64,000 nucleotides of DNA from Actinoplanes sp. NBC_00393 (GCF_036053395.1 NZ_CP107942.1:8078501-8142500), one strand, 5' to 3'; counted from the first letter of the stretch, positions 1-7,925 are shown. Notes: generated from the sequence alone by a model not told the origin. A program made the numbers and translations.

Positions 1-459
1 ACCGCCGTCCCGGTCGGGGCCCTCGGCGTCCTCGCCGCGATCCGCAACTACGAGCGGGCCGGCCCCTGCCACATGAAGGACCTGGCCGCCGAGCACGCCC
101 TCGACCCGTCCACGATCAGCCGGGCCGTCGCCGCACTGGTCCGGGCCGGCCTGGTCACCCGCGTCGCGGACCCGGCCGACGGGCGGGCCAGCACCCTGCA
201 CCTCACCGACCAGGGCCGGACGGTGCTCGACAGCGCGCAGAAGCAGTACGAGACACGGCTGACCACCGCGCTCCAGGACTGGAGCGCCGAGGAGATCGCC
301 GACTTCACCTCGGCTCTGCGCCGCTTCGCCCACGACCTGATCGTCTCGTCACCCGGTCATTCGCCCGGCGATCCGTTCGGCCTCGCGCCCAACGAAACGC
401 CCAGCGATTCACCCAGTCTCACGCCCAGCCGTTCGTCCAGTCTGGAGGCCGCGCAATGA
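1..459 (+). CDS. MarR-family transcriptional regulator (5' partial)
   Basis: A winged-helix DNA-binding regulator whose start lies before the window; the frame is open from base 1. The visible part has the recognition helix (LDPSTISRAVAALVRAGLV) and the MarR wing (DPADGRASTLHLTDQG), followed by the C-terminal dimerisation helix. The last ~30 residues are a low-complexity Ser/Pro tail. Its stop overlaps the start of the efflux-pump gene by 4 bp (ATGA), so the two are translationally coupled. By analogy with other MarR-efflux pairs it probably represses that operon and is released by a drug-like ligand. The ligand cannot be read from the sequence. Confidence 0.9.
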   Translation, partial: TAVPVGALGVLAAIRNYERAGPCHMKDLAAEHALDPSTISRAVAALVRAGLVTRVADPADGRASTLHLTDQGRTVLDSAQKQYETRLTTALQDWSAEEIADFTSALRRFAHDLIVSSPGHSPGDPFGLAPNETPSDSPSLTPSRSSSLEAAQ

Positions 460-2018
460 GCGCAGCAACCGAAACACGCGCCGAGCACGGCCAGATGACG
501 CACCGCGAGATCATGGAGGCCCTCTCCGGCCTCCTGCTCGTGCTCTTCGTCGCCATGGCCAGCTCCACCATCGTCTCCACCGCGCTGCCGAAGATCATCG
601 GTGATCTGCACGGCAGCCAGACCCAGTACACCTGGGTGGTCACGGCGACCCTGCTCACCGCCACCGCCACCACCCCGATCTGGGGCAAGCTCTCCGACCT
701 CTACAGCAAGAAACTGCTGGTCCAGCTCTCGATCGTGCTCTTCGTGATCGGTTCACTGGCGGCCGGCTTCACGCAGAACACCGAGCAGCTGATCGCTGCC
801 CGCGCGTTCCAGGGCATCGGCATGGGCGGCGTGCAGGCGCTGGTCCAGGTCGCGATCGCCGCGATGATCCCGCCGCGGGAGCGCGGCCGGTACAACGGTT
901 ACCTCGGTGGCGTCCTCGCCCTCTCCACGGTCGCCGGCCCGCTGCTCGGCGGCCTGATCGTGGACACCTCGTGGCTGGGCTGGCGCTGGTGCTTCTTCAT
1001 CGGCGCGCCGTTCGCGGTGATCGCGCTGGCCGTCCTGCAGAAGACCCTGCACCTGCCGGTGATGCGCCGCGACGATGTGAAGATCGACTACCTCGGCGCC
1101 ACCCTGATCGCCGCCGGCGTCAGCGTCATCCTGATCTGGATCTCCTTCGTCGACGGCTCGTTCGCCTGGCTCTCCTGGCAGACCTTCGCCATGGTCGGCG
1201 GCGGTGTGCTGCTGCTGGCGCTCGCCACCTGGGTCGAGTCGCGGGTCGCCGAGCCGGTGGTGCCGCTGCCGATCGTCCGTGAGCGGACCACCGCCCTGGC
1301 CATCATCGGTAGCCTCGCGGTCGGCATGGCGATGTTCGGCGGCGCGGTCTTCCTGGGGCAGTACTTCCAGATCGGCCGCGGCTACAGCCCGACCGAGGCC
1401 GGCCTGCTGATGATCCCGATGATGTTCGGCATCCTGGTCTCCTCCACCGTCGCCGGCAAGATGATCACCAAGAGCGGCCGGATCAAGCCGTACGTAGTGA
1501 CCGGCACGATCGTCCTGGTCGCCGGTTTCGCCGGGCTCTCGGTCCTGGACCACGACACCCCGCTCTGGTACATCGGCACCGCGATGGCCGTGGTCGGTAT
1601 CGGCGTCGGCCTCTCCATGCAGAACCTGGTGCTCGCCGTCCAGAACACCGTGTCGCTCAAGGACATCGGCGCCGCCAGCTCGACGGTCGCCTTCTTCCGG
1701 TCGCTCGGTGGCACCATCGGCGTCTCGATCCTCGGCGCGGTCCTCGCCCGCCGGGTGTCCGACTCGATCACCACGCAGTTGACCGCGATGGGCGTACCGG
1801 CCGGCAGCAGCGGCGGCAGCACGCTGGACCTGAACGGCATGCCGGAGGCCATCCAGCACGTCGTCCGGGCCGCGTACGGCGACGCCACCGGCCACATCTT
1901 CCTGATCTCCATGGGTGTCGCGGTGATCGGCGTGATCGCGGCGATCGCGATGAAGCCGAGCAAGTTGCGGACCACGGTCGACCTGCCGGCCGATAAGGAA
2001 CCGGCTTTCGCGGACTGA
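456..2018 (+). CDS. MFS drug efflux permease, DHA2 (EmrB/QacA-like)
   Basis: A 520-residue inner-membrane proton antiporter of the usual 14-helix DHA2 size. The first helix (LLLVLFVAMASSTIVSTALP) and the following motif around W66-G-K-L-S-D-L are typical of the EmrB/QacA branch. A motif-C-like stretch (LGGVLALSTVAGPLLGG) marks it as an antiporter. The ATG start has a GGAGG ribosome site 7-8 bases upstream and overlaps the MarR stop. It probably exports a toxic small molecule under control of the upstream MarR protein. The substrate is unknown. Confidence 0.93.
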   Translation: MSAATETRAEHGQMTHREIMEALSGLLLVLFVAMASSTIVSTALPKIIGDLHGSQTQYTWVVTATLLTATATTPIWGKLSDLYSKKLLVQLSIVLFVIGSLAAGFTQNTEQLIAARAFQGIGMGGVQALVQVAIAAMIPPRERGRYNGYLGGVLALSTVAGPLLGGLIVDTSWLGWRWCFFIGAPFAVIALAVLQKTLHLPVMRRDDVKIDYLGATLIAAGVSVILIWISFVDGSFAWLSWQTFAMVGGGVLLLALATWVESRVAEPVVPLPIVRERTTALAIIGSLAVGMAMFGGAVFLGQYFQIGRGYSPTEAGLLMIPMMFGILVSSTVAGKMITKSGRIKPYVVTGTIVLVAGFAGLSVLDHDTPLWYIGTAMAVVGIGVGLSMQNLVLAVQNTVSLKDIGAASSTVAFFRSLGGTIGVSILGAVLARRVSDSITTQLTAMGVPAGSSGGSTLDLNGMPEAIQHVVRAAYGDATGHIFLISMGVAVIGVIAAIAMKPSKLRTTVDLPADKEPAFAD

Positions 2019-2072
2019 GGCTCTCCTCGCCTTCATTGCTCTACCCGCCTCCACTGCTTTGCCCTCCTCCAC

Positions 2073-2106
2073 GCGGCGCCCGGATCCCTGAGGATCCGGG
2101 CGCCGC
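2073..2106. terminator. GC-rich hairpin after the efflux operon
   Basis: A perfect 15-bp inverted repeat (GCGGCGCCCGGATCC / GGATCCGGGCGCCGC) with a CTGA loop lies 54 bases after the permease stop. No T-run follows, which is common for actinobacterial terminators. The rest of 2019-2337 holds only the presumed promoter and leader of the next gene. Confidence 0.7.
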
Positions 2107-2337
2107 ACCATGTCCGGGATCACCCGCTGCGTGTCTGATTCGCCCCTTTACTCAGAGCTACTCTCGGGTAGCGGAGAGGTTTCCCTCATCCCGCGGCAGG
2201 CAGGGTCGATGCTTCGGCCGAGCACGGCTACGGCCGCGTCGCCCGGTTCCGGCCGGCCCGGCTTCCCCCGGCACAGCGCTGCCGGGCCACGGCCCGCACT
2301 GCTCGGCTCCGGCCGGGCATGGGAGAGGAGTACCGCG

Positions 2338-3924
2338 TTGGATGCGCTCGCGACCGATGCCGAGATGCTCTCGGCCGCCCTTCTCGCGATCGAGGACGAG
2401 CGGTCCTGGGACGCGGAGGCCGAGCTGGCCCGTTCGATCGAGATCGAGCAGGCTGCGCTGGCCCTCGGCGACGGGCTGCTGGTCGCCCGCGCTCAGCTCT
2501 GCCAGGCCAACATGCGACTGCGCTCCGGCGACGTGTCCGGTGCGGCGGCGCAGATCTGGCGGGTGCACCAGTGGGCGGTCAGCCATGACGCCCGGCTGCT
2601 GCTGGCGCGTACCCATCTGGTCTGGTCGAACATCCACCAGCACCTGAGCGACGCCGAACAGGCCCTGGAACACGCCGTGCTCGCGGTCGAGCTGCTCGAC
2701 GAGGACTCGACGACGCACATGCACATCTGGCACCGCACCAAGCTCGCCGACGCGCTCTGGGCAGCCGGCTCGATGGACGCGGCCCGCATCCGGTACCGGC
2801 AGGCCGAGCAACTGGCCGTCGAGTCCGGGTCGCCGGCCCTGCTCTGCCTGCTCAACAACTACGCGTTCACCGAGTTCGACACCGGCCACCAGGAACGCGC
2901 CGAGGAGGTGGCGGACCGGTTGCAGCGGCTCGCGGCCGAACGCGGCGAACTGCTCGAACCGGCGTACCTCGACACCATCGGCTGGATCCAGATCGGCAAC
3001 GAGCGGTTCGAGGCCGCCGAGACGACCATGCAGGAGTGCATCGAGCGGCATGCCGAGGGCCGGTACGACGCCGCCGATGGGCTGGCGATGTATCTGCTCA
3101 CGCTGGCCAGGGCGCAGCGAGGGCTGGCGGCGTACGAGCGGGCGCAGGCGACACTCGACGAGTCGCGGGCACTGTGCCATGAGCGTGATCTCGGGGATCT
3201 GCTGGTACGCGTACATGAGGAGCAGGCCGAACTGCACGCGGCGCGGGGCGAGTTCGCCGAGGCGTTCGCTGCGCACAAGGTGTTCTTCAGCGCGTACCAG
3301 GCTCGGCACTCGGTTCAGCGCGAGGCGCGTACCCGGACCCGGCAGGCCATGTTCGAGACCGCCGAGGCCCGGCAGGAGGCCGAGCGCTTCCGCGAGCAGG
3401 CCCGCCGCGATCCGCTGACCGGCCTGCACAACCGCCGGTACGTGGACGAGCGGCTGCCCGGCCTGATCGAGTCCGACCCCGCCCTCACCGTCGCCCTGGT
3501 CGACCTCGACCACTTCAAGCAGGTCAACGACCAGCTCTCGCACAACGTCGGCGACCAGGTCCTGGTGCTCGTCGCCGACCTGCTGGCCCGCGAGATCGCG
3601 ATGGCCTGCCCGGACGGCTTCGTCGCCCGGATGGGTGGTGAGGAGTTCCTGATCGTGCTGCCGGACACCACGATTCCCCGGGCCGCCGGCCTGCTGGACA
3701 GCATCCGCCGGGTGATTCGCGGACACGATTGGAAGCCGATCACACGTGGCCTCCCGGTGACCGTGAGTATCGGTGTGGCCGCCGCGGCCGAGGCGCCCGC
3801 CACCACCCAGCCATCCCTACTGTCCACAGCGGACAGTCGCCTGTACGCTGCCAAGCACGCCGGACGTGATCGCGTCGTGTCGGCCGCGGATCAGCATGGC
3901 GATCTGCACGCCTACGCTGCCTGA
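2338..3924 (+). CDS. TPR-repeat diguanylate cyclase (GGDEF)
   Basis: A cytoplasmic protein of about 528 residues. The first ~330 residues are Ala/Glu/Leu-rich helical repeats resembling TPRs (for example residues around ALEHAVLAVELLD and ARIRYRQAEQLAVESG). A short coiled linker leads to a C-terminal GGDEF domain: RDPLTGLHNRRY, the metal-binding D of VDLDHFKQVND, and the active-site loop RMGGEEF. It should condense two GTP into cyclic di-GMP, with the TPR part acting as a sensor or docking module. The frame is open further upstream, but the TTG at 2338 is chosen because GGGAGAGGAG lies 7 bases before it. No transmembrane segment and no EAL domain are visible. Confidence 0.88.
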   Translation: MDALATDAEMLSAALLAIEDERSWDAEAELARSIEIEQAALALGDGLLVARAQLCQANMRLRSGDVSGAAAQIWRVHQWAVSHDARLLLARTHLVWSNIHQHLSDAEQALEHAVLAVELLDEDSTTHMHIWHRTKLADALWAAGSMDAARIRYRQAEQLAVESGSPALLCLLNNYAFTEFDTGHQERAEEVADRLQRLAAERGELLEPAYLDTIGWIQIGNERFEAAETTMQECIERHAEGRYDAADGLAMYLLTLARAQRGLAAYERAQATLDESRALCHERDLGDLLVRVHEEQAELHAARGEFAEAFAAHKVFFSAYQARHSVQREARTRTRQAMFETAEARQEAERFREQARRDPLTGLHNRRYVDERLPGLIESDPALTVALVDLDHFKQVNDQLSHNVGDQVLVLVADLLAREIAMACPDGFVARMGGEEFLIVLPDTTIPRAAGLLDSIRRVIRGHDWKPITRGLPVTVSIGVAAAAEAPATTQPSLLSTADSRLYAAKHAGRDRVVSAADQHGDLHAYAA

Positions 3925-4034
3925 CTCTCAGTAGCCATATTCGGTCGCCGGGGCTTAAGTCGGTCAATCGTTTGCGGTTAGGCTGGACGGGCCGGCGATG
4001 ATCGGCAACGGGGTCGAGGCGCAAGGAGGCCGTC

Positions 4035-4862
4035 GTGGACAAGGGCAGTGGCATCTCCGGACCCGGTGAAGTTGCGCCTCCGGGCGTCAACATCAACGTG
4101 CCGCACTCAGCCCGCATCTACGACTACTGGCTCGGCGGGAAGGACAACTTCGCCGTCGACCGCGGTGTCGGCGAGGCCATGCTTCAAGCCATCCCCAACC
4201 TGCGCTACATGGCCGGCGAGAACCGGAAGTTCGTCCACCGCGTGGCCCGCGACCTGGTGCAGAAGGAAGGCATCACCCAGTTCCTCGACATCGGCACCGG
4301 CATCCCCACCCGGCCGAACCTGCACGAGGTGGCGCAGACCATCGAGCCGACGGCCCGCGTGGTCTATGTGGACAACGACCCGATCGTGCTGGTCCACGCC
4401 CGGGCCCTGATGCTGAGCAGCCCCGAGGGCCGCAGCGAGTACATCTCCGCCGACCTGCGCGACCCCGCCTCGATCATGGGCGACCGCGCGCTGCAGGACA
4501 CCCTCGACCTGAACAAGCCGGTCGGCCTGACCCTGATCGCCATCCTCATGCTGCTCGCCGACGAGGACGATCCGTGGACGAAGGTCGCCGCCATCCGCGA
4601 CGCCTTGCCGTCCGGCAGCTGCCTCGCGATCACCCACCCCACAGCCGACTTCAACCCGGCCGAGGTGGACGCCGCAGTCGCCGCCGCAACCGGCGCCGGA
4701 ATGACCTTGGTAGCGCGGTCCCAGGAGGCCGTGGGCCGCTTCTTCGGCGACTGGGAGCTCCTGGAGCCAGGCCTGGTCCCGGTCTCCAGTTGGCGCCCCG
4801 ACGACCCGGACGTAGACCCCAAGGCCGCCTACTACTGGTCCGGCGTAGCCCGCAAGCCGTAG
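4035..4862 (+). CDS. SAM-dependent methyltransferase (DUF574 / Methyltransf_19 family)
   Basis: A 275-residue member of an actinobacterial family of S-adenosylmethionine methyltransferases that is usually present in many copies per genome. Family marks are the N-terminal PHSARIYDYWLGGKDNF, the glycine-rich SAM site FLDIGTGIPT, VVYVDNDPIVLVHARAL, and FGDWELLEPGLVPVSSWRP near the C-terminus. The GTG start has AAGGAGG 5 bases upstream, and TTAGGCT about 50 bases upstream may be the -10 element. The methyl acceptor is unknown. It stands alone, bounded by the GGDEF gene and a long non-coding stretch. Confidence 0.92.
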   Translation: MDKGSGISGPGEVAPPGVNINVPHSARIYDYWLGGKDNFAVDRGVGEAMLQAIPNLRYMAGENRKFVHRVARDLVQKEGITQFLDIGTGIPTRPNLHEVAQTIEPTARVVYVDNDPIVLVHARALMLSSPEGRSEYISADLRDPASIMGDRALQDTLDLNKPVGLTLIAILMLLADEDDPWTKVAAIRDALPSGSCLAITHPTADFNPAEVDAAVAAATGAGMTLVARSQEAVGRFFGDWELLEPGLVPVSSWRPDDPDVDPKAAYYWSGVARKP

Positions 4863-4958
4863 TGCGCCGGCGCCCCCTCGCCGCGACCTGAGAGTGATGA
4901 CACCTCCGCTATAGGCCGCGGTACTAGCTGCGCTGCGCAGCGAAGCACGCCGTATGCC

Positions 4959-5015
4959 CTATTGATTACCGGCTTGTCCCGATCCGGGCCGACCGCCGAT
5001 GTTGGGTATCGACCA
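4959..5015 (-). pseudogene. Decayed start of a small DUF397-island gene
   Basis: On the minus strand the codons read WSIPNIGG... to a TAG at 4961-4959. They align with the intact small gene at 6032-6280, which begins MSVPNIGP. The ribosome site (GAGGAG) is still present, but the ATG has become TGG through a small deletion, and the frame closes after 19 codons. It lies at the edge of the duplicated block 4997-5156 and is best read as a remnant left by that duplication. Confidence 0.55.
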
Positions 5016-5156
5016 CTCCTCACGTCTGTTCGCACACCCGCCAGGAAGCCTTCGCCGAGGCCTGCAGGACGTCGCTTCGCGACCGATCCATCACCTAAAG
5101 ATGTCACCCTAAGTGACCCCCGTGGGGATCTTACGTGCGTTATCATGCTCAGAATC
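4997..5156. repeat. Duplicated promoter/regulatory block, copy A
   Basis: About 160 bp that realign with 6262-6424. Shared pieces include GATGTTGGGTA, CGTCGCT.CGCGACCGA, GATGTCACCCTAAGTGACC and ACGTGCGTTATCATGCTCAG. The shared part contains an inverted repeat GTCAC-N5-GTGAC (5103-5117) and a -10-like TATCAT. In copy B this block drives a small gene to the left and the DUF397 gene to the right. Here the left gene is decayed. The surrounding stretch 4863-5311 holds no other gene I can support. Confidence 0.75.
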
Positions 5157-5178
5157 CCGGGACAATGCACAGTTCAAC

Positions 5179-5186
5179 GCACGTGC
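5179..5186. promoter_or_regulatory. Degenerate copy of the GCACGTGC palindrome
   Basis: GCACGTGC lies 23 bases beyond copy A. It matches the core of the palindromes at 6445-6456 and 7904-7925, with the outer ATs lost. It is probably a weakened operator for the same XRE-type regulator. Confidence 0.35.
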
Positions 5187-5248
5187 AGGCAGTGTGCGTG
5201 CGCCACCTGATCTCGGAAAGCGCCTAGTTCACGGAAAGTAACTAGCGC

Positions 5249-5276
5249 GGCGGCACCCGCTGCCACGGGTGCCGCC
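5249..5276. terminator. Perfect hairpin upstream of a small ORF
   Basis: An 11-bp perfect stem (GGCGGCACCCG / CGGGTGCCGCC) with a 6-base loop. It lies between copy A of the duplicated promoter and the 51-codon ORF at 5312, so it could end a short transcript from that promoter or act as an attenuator in the ORF's leader. Confidence 0.5.
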
Positions 5277-5311
5277 CTTCCGAGTTCTCCGAATGCGCAG
5301 GGAGACTCGCA

Positions 5312-5467
5312 GTGAGCGTACGTCAACCATTCCGTCCGCCAACCGAAGCGCCTGACAGAAGCAAGCCTGAACGTCGCCACATCGTCACGCTTCGCTATCT
5401 GAGGGAAGTCCGGCATCTGATGCTTGCGGCCGCCGCATTCCTCGGAGCCGGCGCCGGCGCATCATAG
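5312..5467 (+). CDS. 51-residue hypothetical protein with hydrophobic C-terminus
   Basis: A short open frame starting at a GTG with GGGAG 8 bases upstream. It is basic and Pro-rich at the start (MSVRQPFRPPTEAPDRSKPE), then HIVTLRYLREVRHLM, and ends in an Ala/Gly hydrophobic stretch LAAAAFLGAGAGAS. It sits downstream of duplicated promoter copy A, in the position that the DUF397 gene occupies after copy B. I do not recognise the family. Codon use and ribosome site suggest translation, but the length makes chance possible. Confidence 0.4.
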   Translation: MSVRQPFRPPTEAPDRSKPERRHIVTLRYLREVRHLMLAAAAFLGAGAGAS

Positions 5468-5573
5468 GCCGCGTCGAACATCGCCGGCTTGCTGGCTCTC
5501 TTCAAGTGATCTATCTAAGCCGGCACAGCAAGCGCAAGATGCTGCAGCGAGCAGTTCCCGCCTGAACCAGACA

Positions 5574-5614
5574 ACGAGAGGGACCCACCGGTTCGACCGG
5601 TGGGTCCCTCTCGT
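5574..5614. terminator. Strong bidirectional terminator
   Basis: A perfect 19-bp stem (left arm ACGAGAGGGACCCACCGGT) with a 3-base TCG loop, followed by TT. It lies between the small plus-strand ORF ending at 5467 and the minus-strand gene ending at 5665, and can serve both. Confidence 0.85.
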
Positions 5615-5664
5615 TTGGACCGAGTGGGCGGCTTGGCACGGGGAACCGAACCGCCCACCCGGCG

Positions 5665-5943
5665 TCAGACGGGCGTGCTCCGCAACGCCCGTAGACGGGG
5701 GCGCTTGCTGGCCGGCGGGACGGGCACGCGGCCCGCCCGGATCAGCATTTCGCGCACCGCGCCCTCACGTCCCGCACGGTCGACGACGACGCCGCGGACA
5801 CCGACCCAGGTGTCGCCGTCGTGGGGGATCAGTCTGTGCATGTCGACCCGCACCAGGCGGAGCCGGATCGGGCCGACGCCGTAGCAGTAGTCGGACTCGG
5901 CGAACTCGTACACCGGCCAGCGTGGCCCGCTCGGCCGTAACAC
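5665..5943 (-). CDS. Small conserved hypothetical protein of the DUF397/XRE island
   Basis: About 92 residues. The core WPVYEFAESDYCYGVGPIRL...VRVDMHR...DGDTWVGVRGVVVD resembles short proteins with a Tyr/Phe-rich VYEF...Y.YG.G start that I recall near DUF397 and XRE genes in Micromonosporaceae. The C-terminus is basic (PASKRPRLRALRS). No enzyme motif, signal peptide or membrane helix is seen. The start is uncertain: GTG 5943 is chosen because it avoids overlap with the neighbour at 6032, but it lacks a clear ribosome site, and the frame stays open to 6054. It is the second gene of a leftward pair with 6032-6280. Function unknown. Confidence 0.55.
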   Translation of the reverse strand: MLRPSGPRWPVYEFAESDYCYGVGPIRLRLVRVDMHRLIPHDGDTWVGVRGVVVDRAGREGAVREMLIRAGRVPVPPASKRPRLRALRSTPV

Positions 5944-6031
5944 ATGGTTACGGATCCGTGGCGCAACAGTTGTCCACCGGGCTCGGCCCGATGGCTGCCC
6001 GGCAGGTCGCTGCGCACGGCAGCGAACGAGC

Positions 6032-6280
6032 TCACTCGCGCGCGTCGGACTCACCCTCCTTGGCAGGCGGCTTCGGGACGGTCCCCTCAGGCCGGCTCAG
6101 TGCATACCTCACCCCGCCGAACCGGTGCGTCACCGCACTGGCCCGAGCCGAGGCTGCGACCACCTCATCGGTGATCGGCTCGTCCCGATAGACCGCCGGC
6201 GGGTTGCCCCGGCGCGCGCTCTCGGCCGCGCCGGGGTCGCCCGGATCGGGATGTTCGGGGCCGATGTTGGGTACCGACAT
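6032..6280 (-). CDS. Small hydrophilic hypothetical protein (82 aa)
   Basis: Begins MSVPNIGPEHPDPGDPGAAE and is rich in Pro, Ala and charged residues throughout, with ITDEVVAASARASAVTHRFG in the middle. No domain is recognised. The ATG at 6280 has GAGAGGTGA about 6 bases upstream; a GTG at 6289 is also in frame. It is transcribed leftward from promoter block copy B, divergent from the DUF397 gene. A decayed copy of its first codons survives at 4959-5015, so the gene was duplicated with its promoter and one copy was lost. Confidence 0.55.
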   Translation of the reverse strand: MSVPNIGPEHPDPGDPGAAESARRGNPPAVYRDEPITDEVVAASARASAVTHRFGGVRYALSRPEGTVPKPPAKEGESDARE

Positions 6281-6424
6281 ACTCGTCACCTCTCGCTCAG
6301 ACGCCCCCGCCAGGGAGCCTCGCGCCGAGGCCGCAGACGTCGCTCCGCGACCGACCCATCACCCAAAGATGTCACCCTAAGTGACCTTCCTTGGGAGCTC
6401 ACGTGCGTTATCATGCTCAGAATC
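6262..6424. repeat. Duplicated promoter/regulatory block, copy B
   Basis: Partner of 4997-5156. It contains the first codons of the small leftward gene, the inverted repeat GTCAC-N5-GTGAC (6371-6385) and a rightward -10-like TATCAT within ACGTGCGTTATCATGCTCAG. The motif TATCATGCTC also occurs in front of the XRE gene on the minus strand (around 7946-7955), which suggests a common promoter type. Confidence 0.75.
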
Positions 6425-6444
6425 ACGTGACTACGCAAGGCCAG

Positions 6445-6456
6445 ATGCACGTGCAT
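6445..6456. promoter_or_regulatory. Palindromic operator ATGCACGTGCAT before DUF397 gene
   Basis: A perfect 12-bp palindrome preceded by CGCAAGGCCAG. The same string CGCAAGGCC(G)G-ATGCACGTGCAT occurs, in the same orientation relative to transcription, upstream of the XRE regulator (7904-7925). It is a candidate binding site for that regulator. Confidence 0.55.
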
Positions 6457-6537
6457 TTGCATCGCAGCCCAATTAGGCACGTGTGGACACAGATCCCGGA
6501 TCGATCGGCGATCCGGGGCATACCAAGGGAGCTTGGA

Positions 6538-6774
6538 ATGACCTACGTGGTCAACGGCATGCCCGCCGGCCAGTTGGACGGAGTGACCTGGCAGAAGAGC
6601 GGTCGCAGCAACCCAAGTGGCAACTGCGTCGAGTGCGCCGTCCTGCCCAGCGGCGACGTCGCCGTGCGCAACTCCCGGGACCCCGAGGGTGCGGCCCTGA
6701 TCTACACCCGGGCCGAGATCGAAGCGTTCTTGGGCGGCGTCCGCGACGGGGACTTCGACAACCTCGTCGCCTGA
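6538..6774 (+). CDS. DUF397 domain protein
   Basis: A 78-residue protein whose core WQKSGRSNPSGNCVECAVL followed by VAVRNSRDPEGAALIYT is diagnostic of DUF397, a family of small proteins in Actinobacteria encoded beside WhiJ-like XRE regulators. In Streptomyces such pairs (whiJ-like and abaA-type loci) affect development and antibiotic production. The frame is open upstream, but ATG 6538 is chosen because AAGGGAG precedes it. The gene converges on its XRE partner at 6904-7794. Its action is probably by protein contact with that regulator; this is inferred from the family. Confidence 0.9.
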   Translation: MTYVVNGMPAGQLDGVTWQKSGRSNPSGNCVECAVLPSGDVAVRNSRDPEGAALIYTRAEIEAFLGGVRDGDFDNLVA

Positions 6775-6861
6775 CACCAGTCGTCTGCGATCCGGCCGCC
6801 GGGCAATTTCAGGCGTGGGGCAGCTGCGCCCACGGCCGGACCGCCATGTGAGCCTGTCTTC

Positions 6862-6888
6862 CGGCCGGGTCTAGCCAAGACCCGGCCG
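6862..6888. terminator. Terminator between DUF397 gene and XRE gene
   Basis: A perfect 11-bp stem (CGGCCGGGTCT / AGACCCGGCCG) with an AGCCA loop lies midway between the two convergent genes and can serve both. Confidence 0.8.
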
Positions 6889-6903
6889 CTTCCAGGTCAG
6901 AGG

Positions 6904-7794
6904 TCAGGCTGGTCGGCCGACCTCGTGCAGCAGCTTTCCGAGGATCTCCGGCGTGTGGTTCGGCGGCTCGGCGTCGATGCACACCCGCTCCATCGCCATC
7001 GCGTAATGGTCGACGTCCTCACGCTTGTCCAGGTAGATCGCGCTGGTCAGCTGCTCCACATAGACCACGTCGGGCAGCTCCGGCTCGGGGAACCGCAGGA
7101 TCGCGAACGGTCCACCGGCCGCGGCGTGCCCACCCGCGTGGAACGGGATGATCTGAAGCCGCACGCTCGGCAGTTTCGACGCCTCGATCAGCGACTCGAT
7201 CTGCTGGCGCATCACCTCGACACCACCGATCGGGCGGCGCAGCACGGCCTCGTCGATGACTGCCCAGAGCTGCGGGGCGCCCGGACGGGTGAGAATCTGC
7301 TGCCGGTGCCGGCGGACCTCGACCCGCCGGTCGATCTCCTCGGCGCTCGCGCCGGCGTGGCCCAGCATGATGACAGCCCGCGCGTACTCCGGCGTCTGCA
7401 GGAGGCCCGGCACGAACTGGATCTCGTAGGTCCGGATCAGCGAGGCGGCCGCTTCCAGCCCCAGATAGGACTGGAACCAACCGGGAAGGACATCGCTGAA
7501 GTGGTGCCACCAGCCCGGGTTGTTGGCCTGACGGGCCAGCCCGATCAGCGCGTCGCGCTCCTCGCTGTCGGCCACGCCATACATGGTCAACAGGTCGGCG
7601 ACGTCGCGTTCCTTGAAGCTGACGCGACCCAGTTCCATCCGGCTGATCTTGGATCCGGAGGCACGGATCTCATACCCGGCTGCCTCACGGGTGATCCCTC
7701 GCGTCTCCCGCAGCTTGCGAAGCTGGGAGCCGAGCAGGATACGCAGCACGGTTGGGCCGCCGCCCGGCGCCTCCTCCTGCGAACCCGCGCTCAC
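6904..7794 (-). CDS. XRE-family regulator with DUF5753 (WhiJ-like)
   Basis: A 296-residue regulator. The N-terminal helix-turn-helix (residues ~15-70) reads LGSQLRKLRETRGITREAAG...GSKISRMELGRV. The remainder is the DUF5753 domain, with YEIQFVPGLLQTPEYARAVI and the C-terminal VYVEQLTSAIYLDK typical of the family. The GTG at 7794 follows GAGGAGTCAG; the frame is open to 7968, but that extension only translates the promoter. Family members pair with DUF397 proteins, and here one lies convergently at 6538. A 22-bp palindrome upstream suggests autoregulation. Confidence 0.92.
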   Translation of the reverse strand: MSAGSQEEAPGGGPTVLRILLGSQLRKLRETRGITREAAGYEIRASGSKISRMELGRVSFKERDVADLLTMYGVADSEERDALIGLARQANNPGWWHHFSDVLPGWFQSYLGLEAAASLIRTYEIQFVPGLLQTPEYARAVIMLGHAGASAEEIDRRVEVRRHRQQILTRPGAPQLWAVIDEAVLRRPIGGVEVMRQQIESLIEASKLPSVRLQIIPFHAGGHAAAGGPFAILRFPEPELPDVVYVEQLTSAIYLDKREDVDHYAMAMERVCIDAEPPNHTPEILGKLLHEVGRPA

Positions 7795-7903
7795 CTGACT
7801 CCTCGTCGCTGGTCTGTGACTGCACGATGCAGTCCTACGCATCCTAGAGCCGAGATCGTCCCGTGCGAAACCAGCTCGAGTGTGGCTTCGCGCGTTTGCG
7901 CGC

Positions 7904-7925
7904 GCCGGATGCACGTGCATCCGGC
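7904..7925. promoter_or_regulatory. 22-bp perfect palindrome upstream of the XRE gene
   Basis: GCCGGATGCAC followed by its exact complement. On the minus strand it follows CGCAAG and lies downstream of a -10-like TATCAT (7948-7953), so a protein bound here would block transcription of the XRE gene. It shares its 12-bp core with the site in front of the DUF397 gene. Confidence 0.6.

Noticed and set aside
753..2123. Long minus-strand frame opposite the efflux permease
   Set aside because: Low-complexity Asp/Gly/Arg-rich translation typical of antisense high-GC DNA; no ribosome site or domain.
5174..5416. Minus-strand frame of 80 codons in the regulatory island
   Set aside because: It crosses an 11-bp hairpin, lacks a ribosome site and is antisense to the better supported 51-codon ORF.
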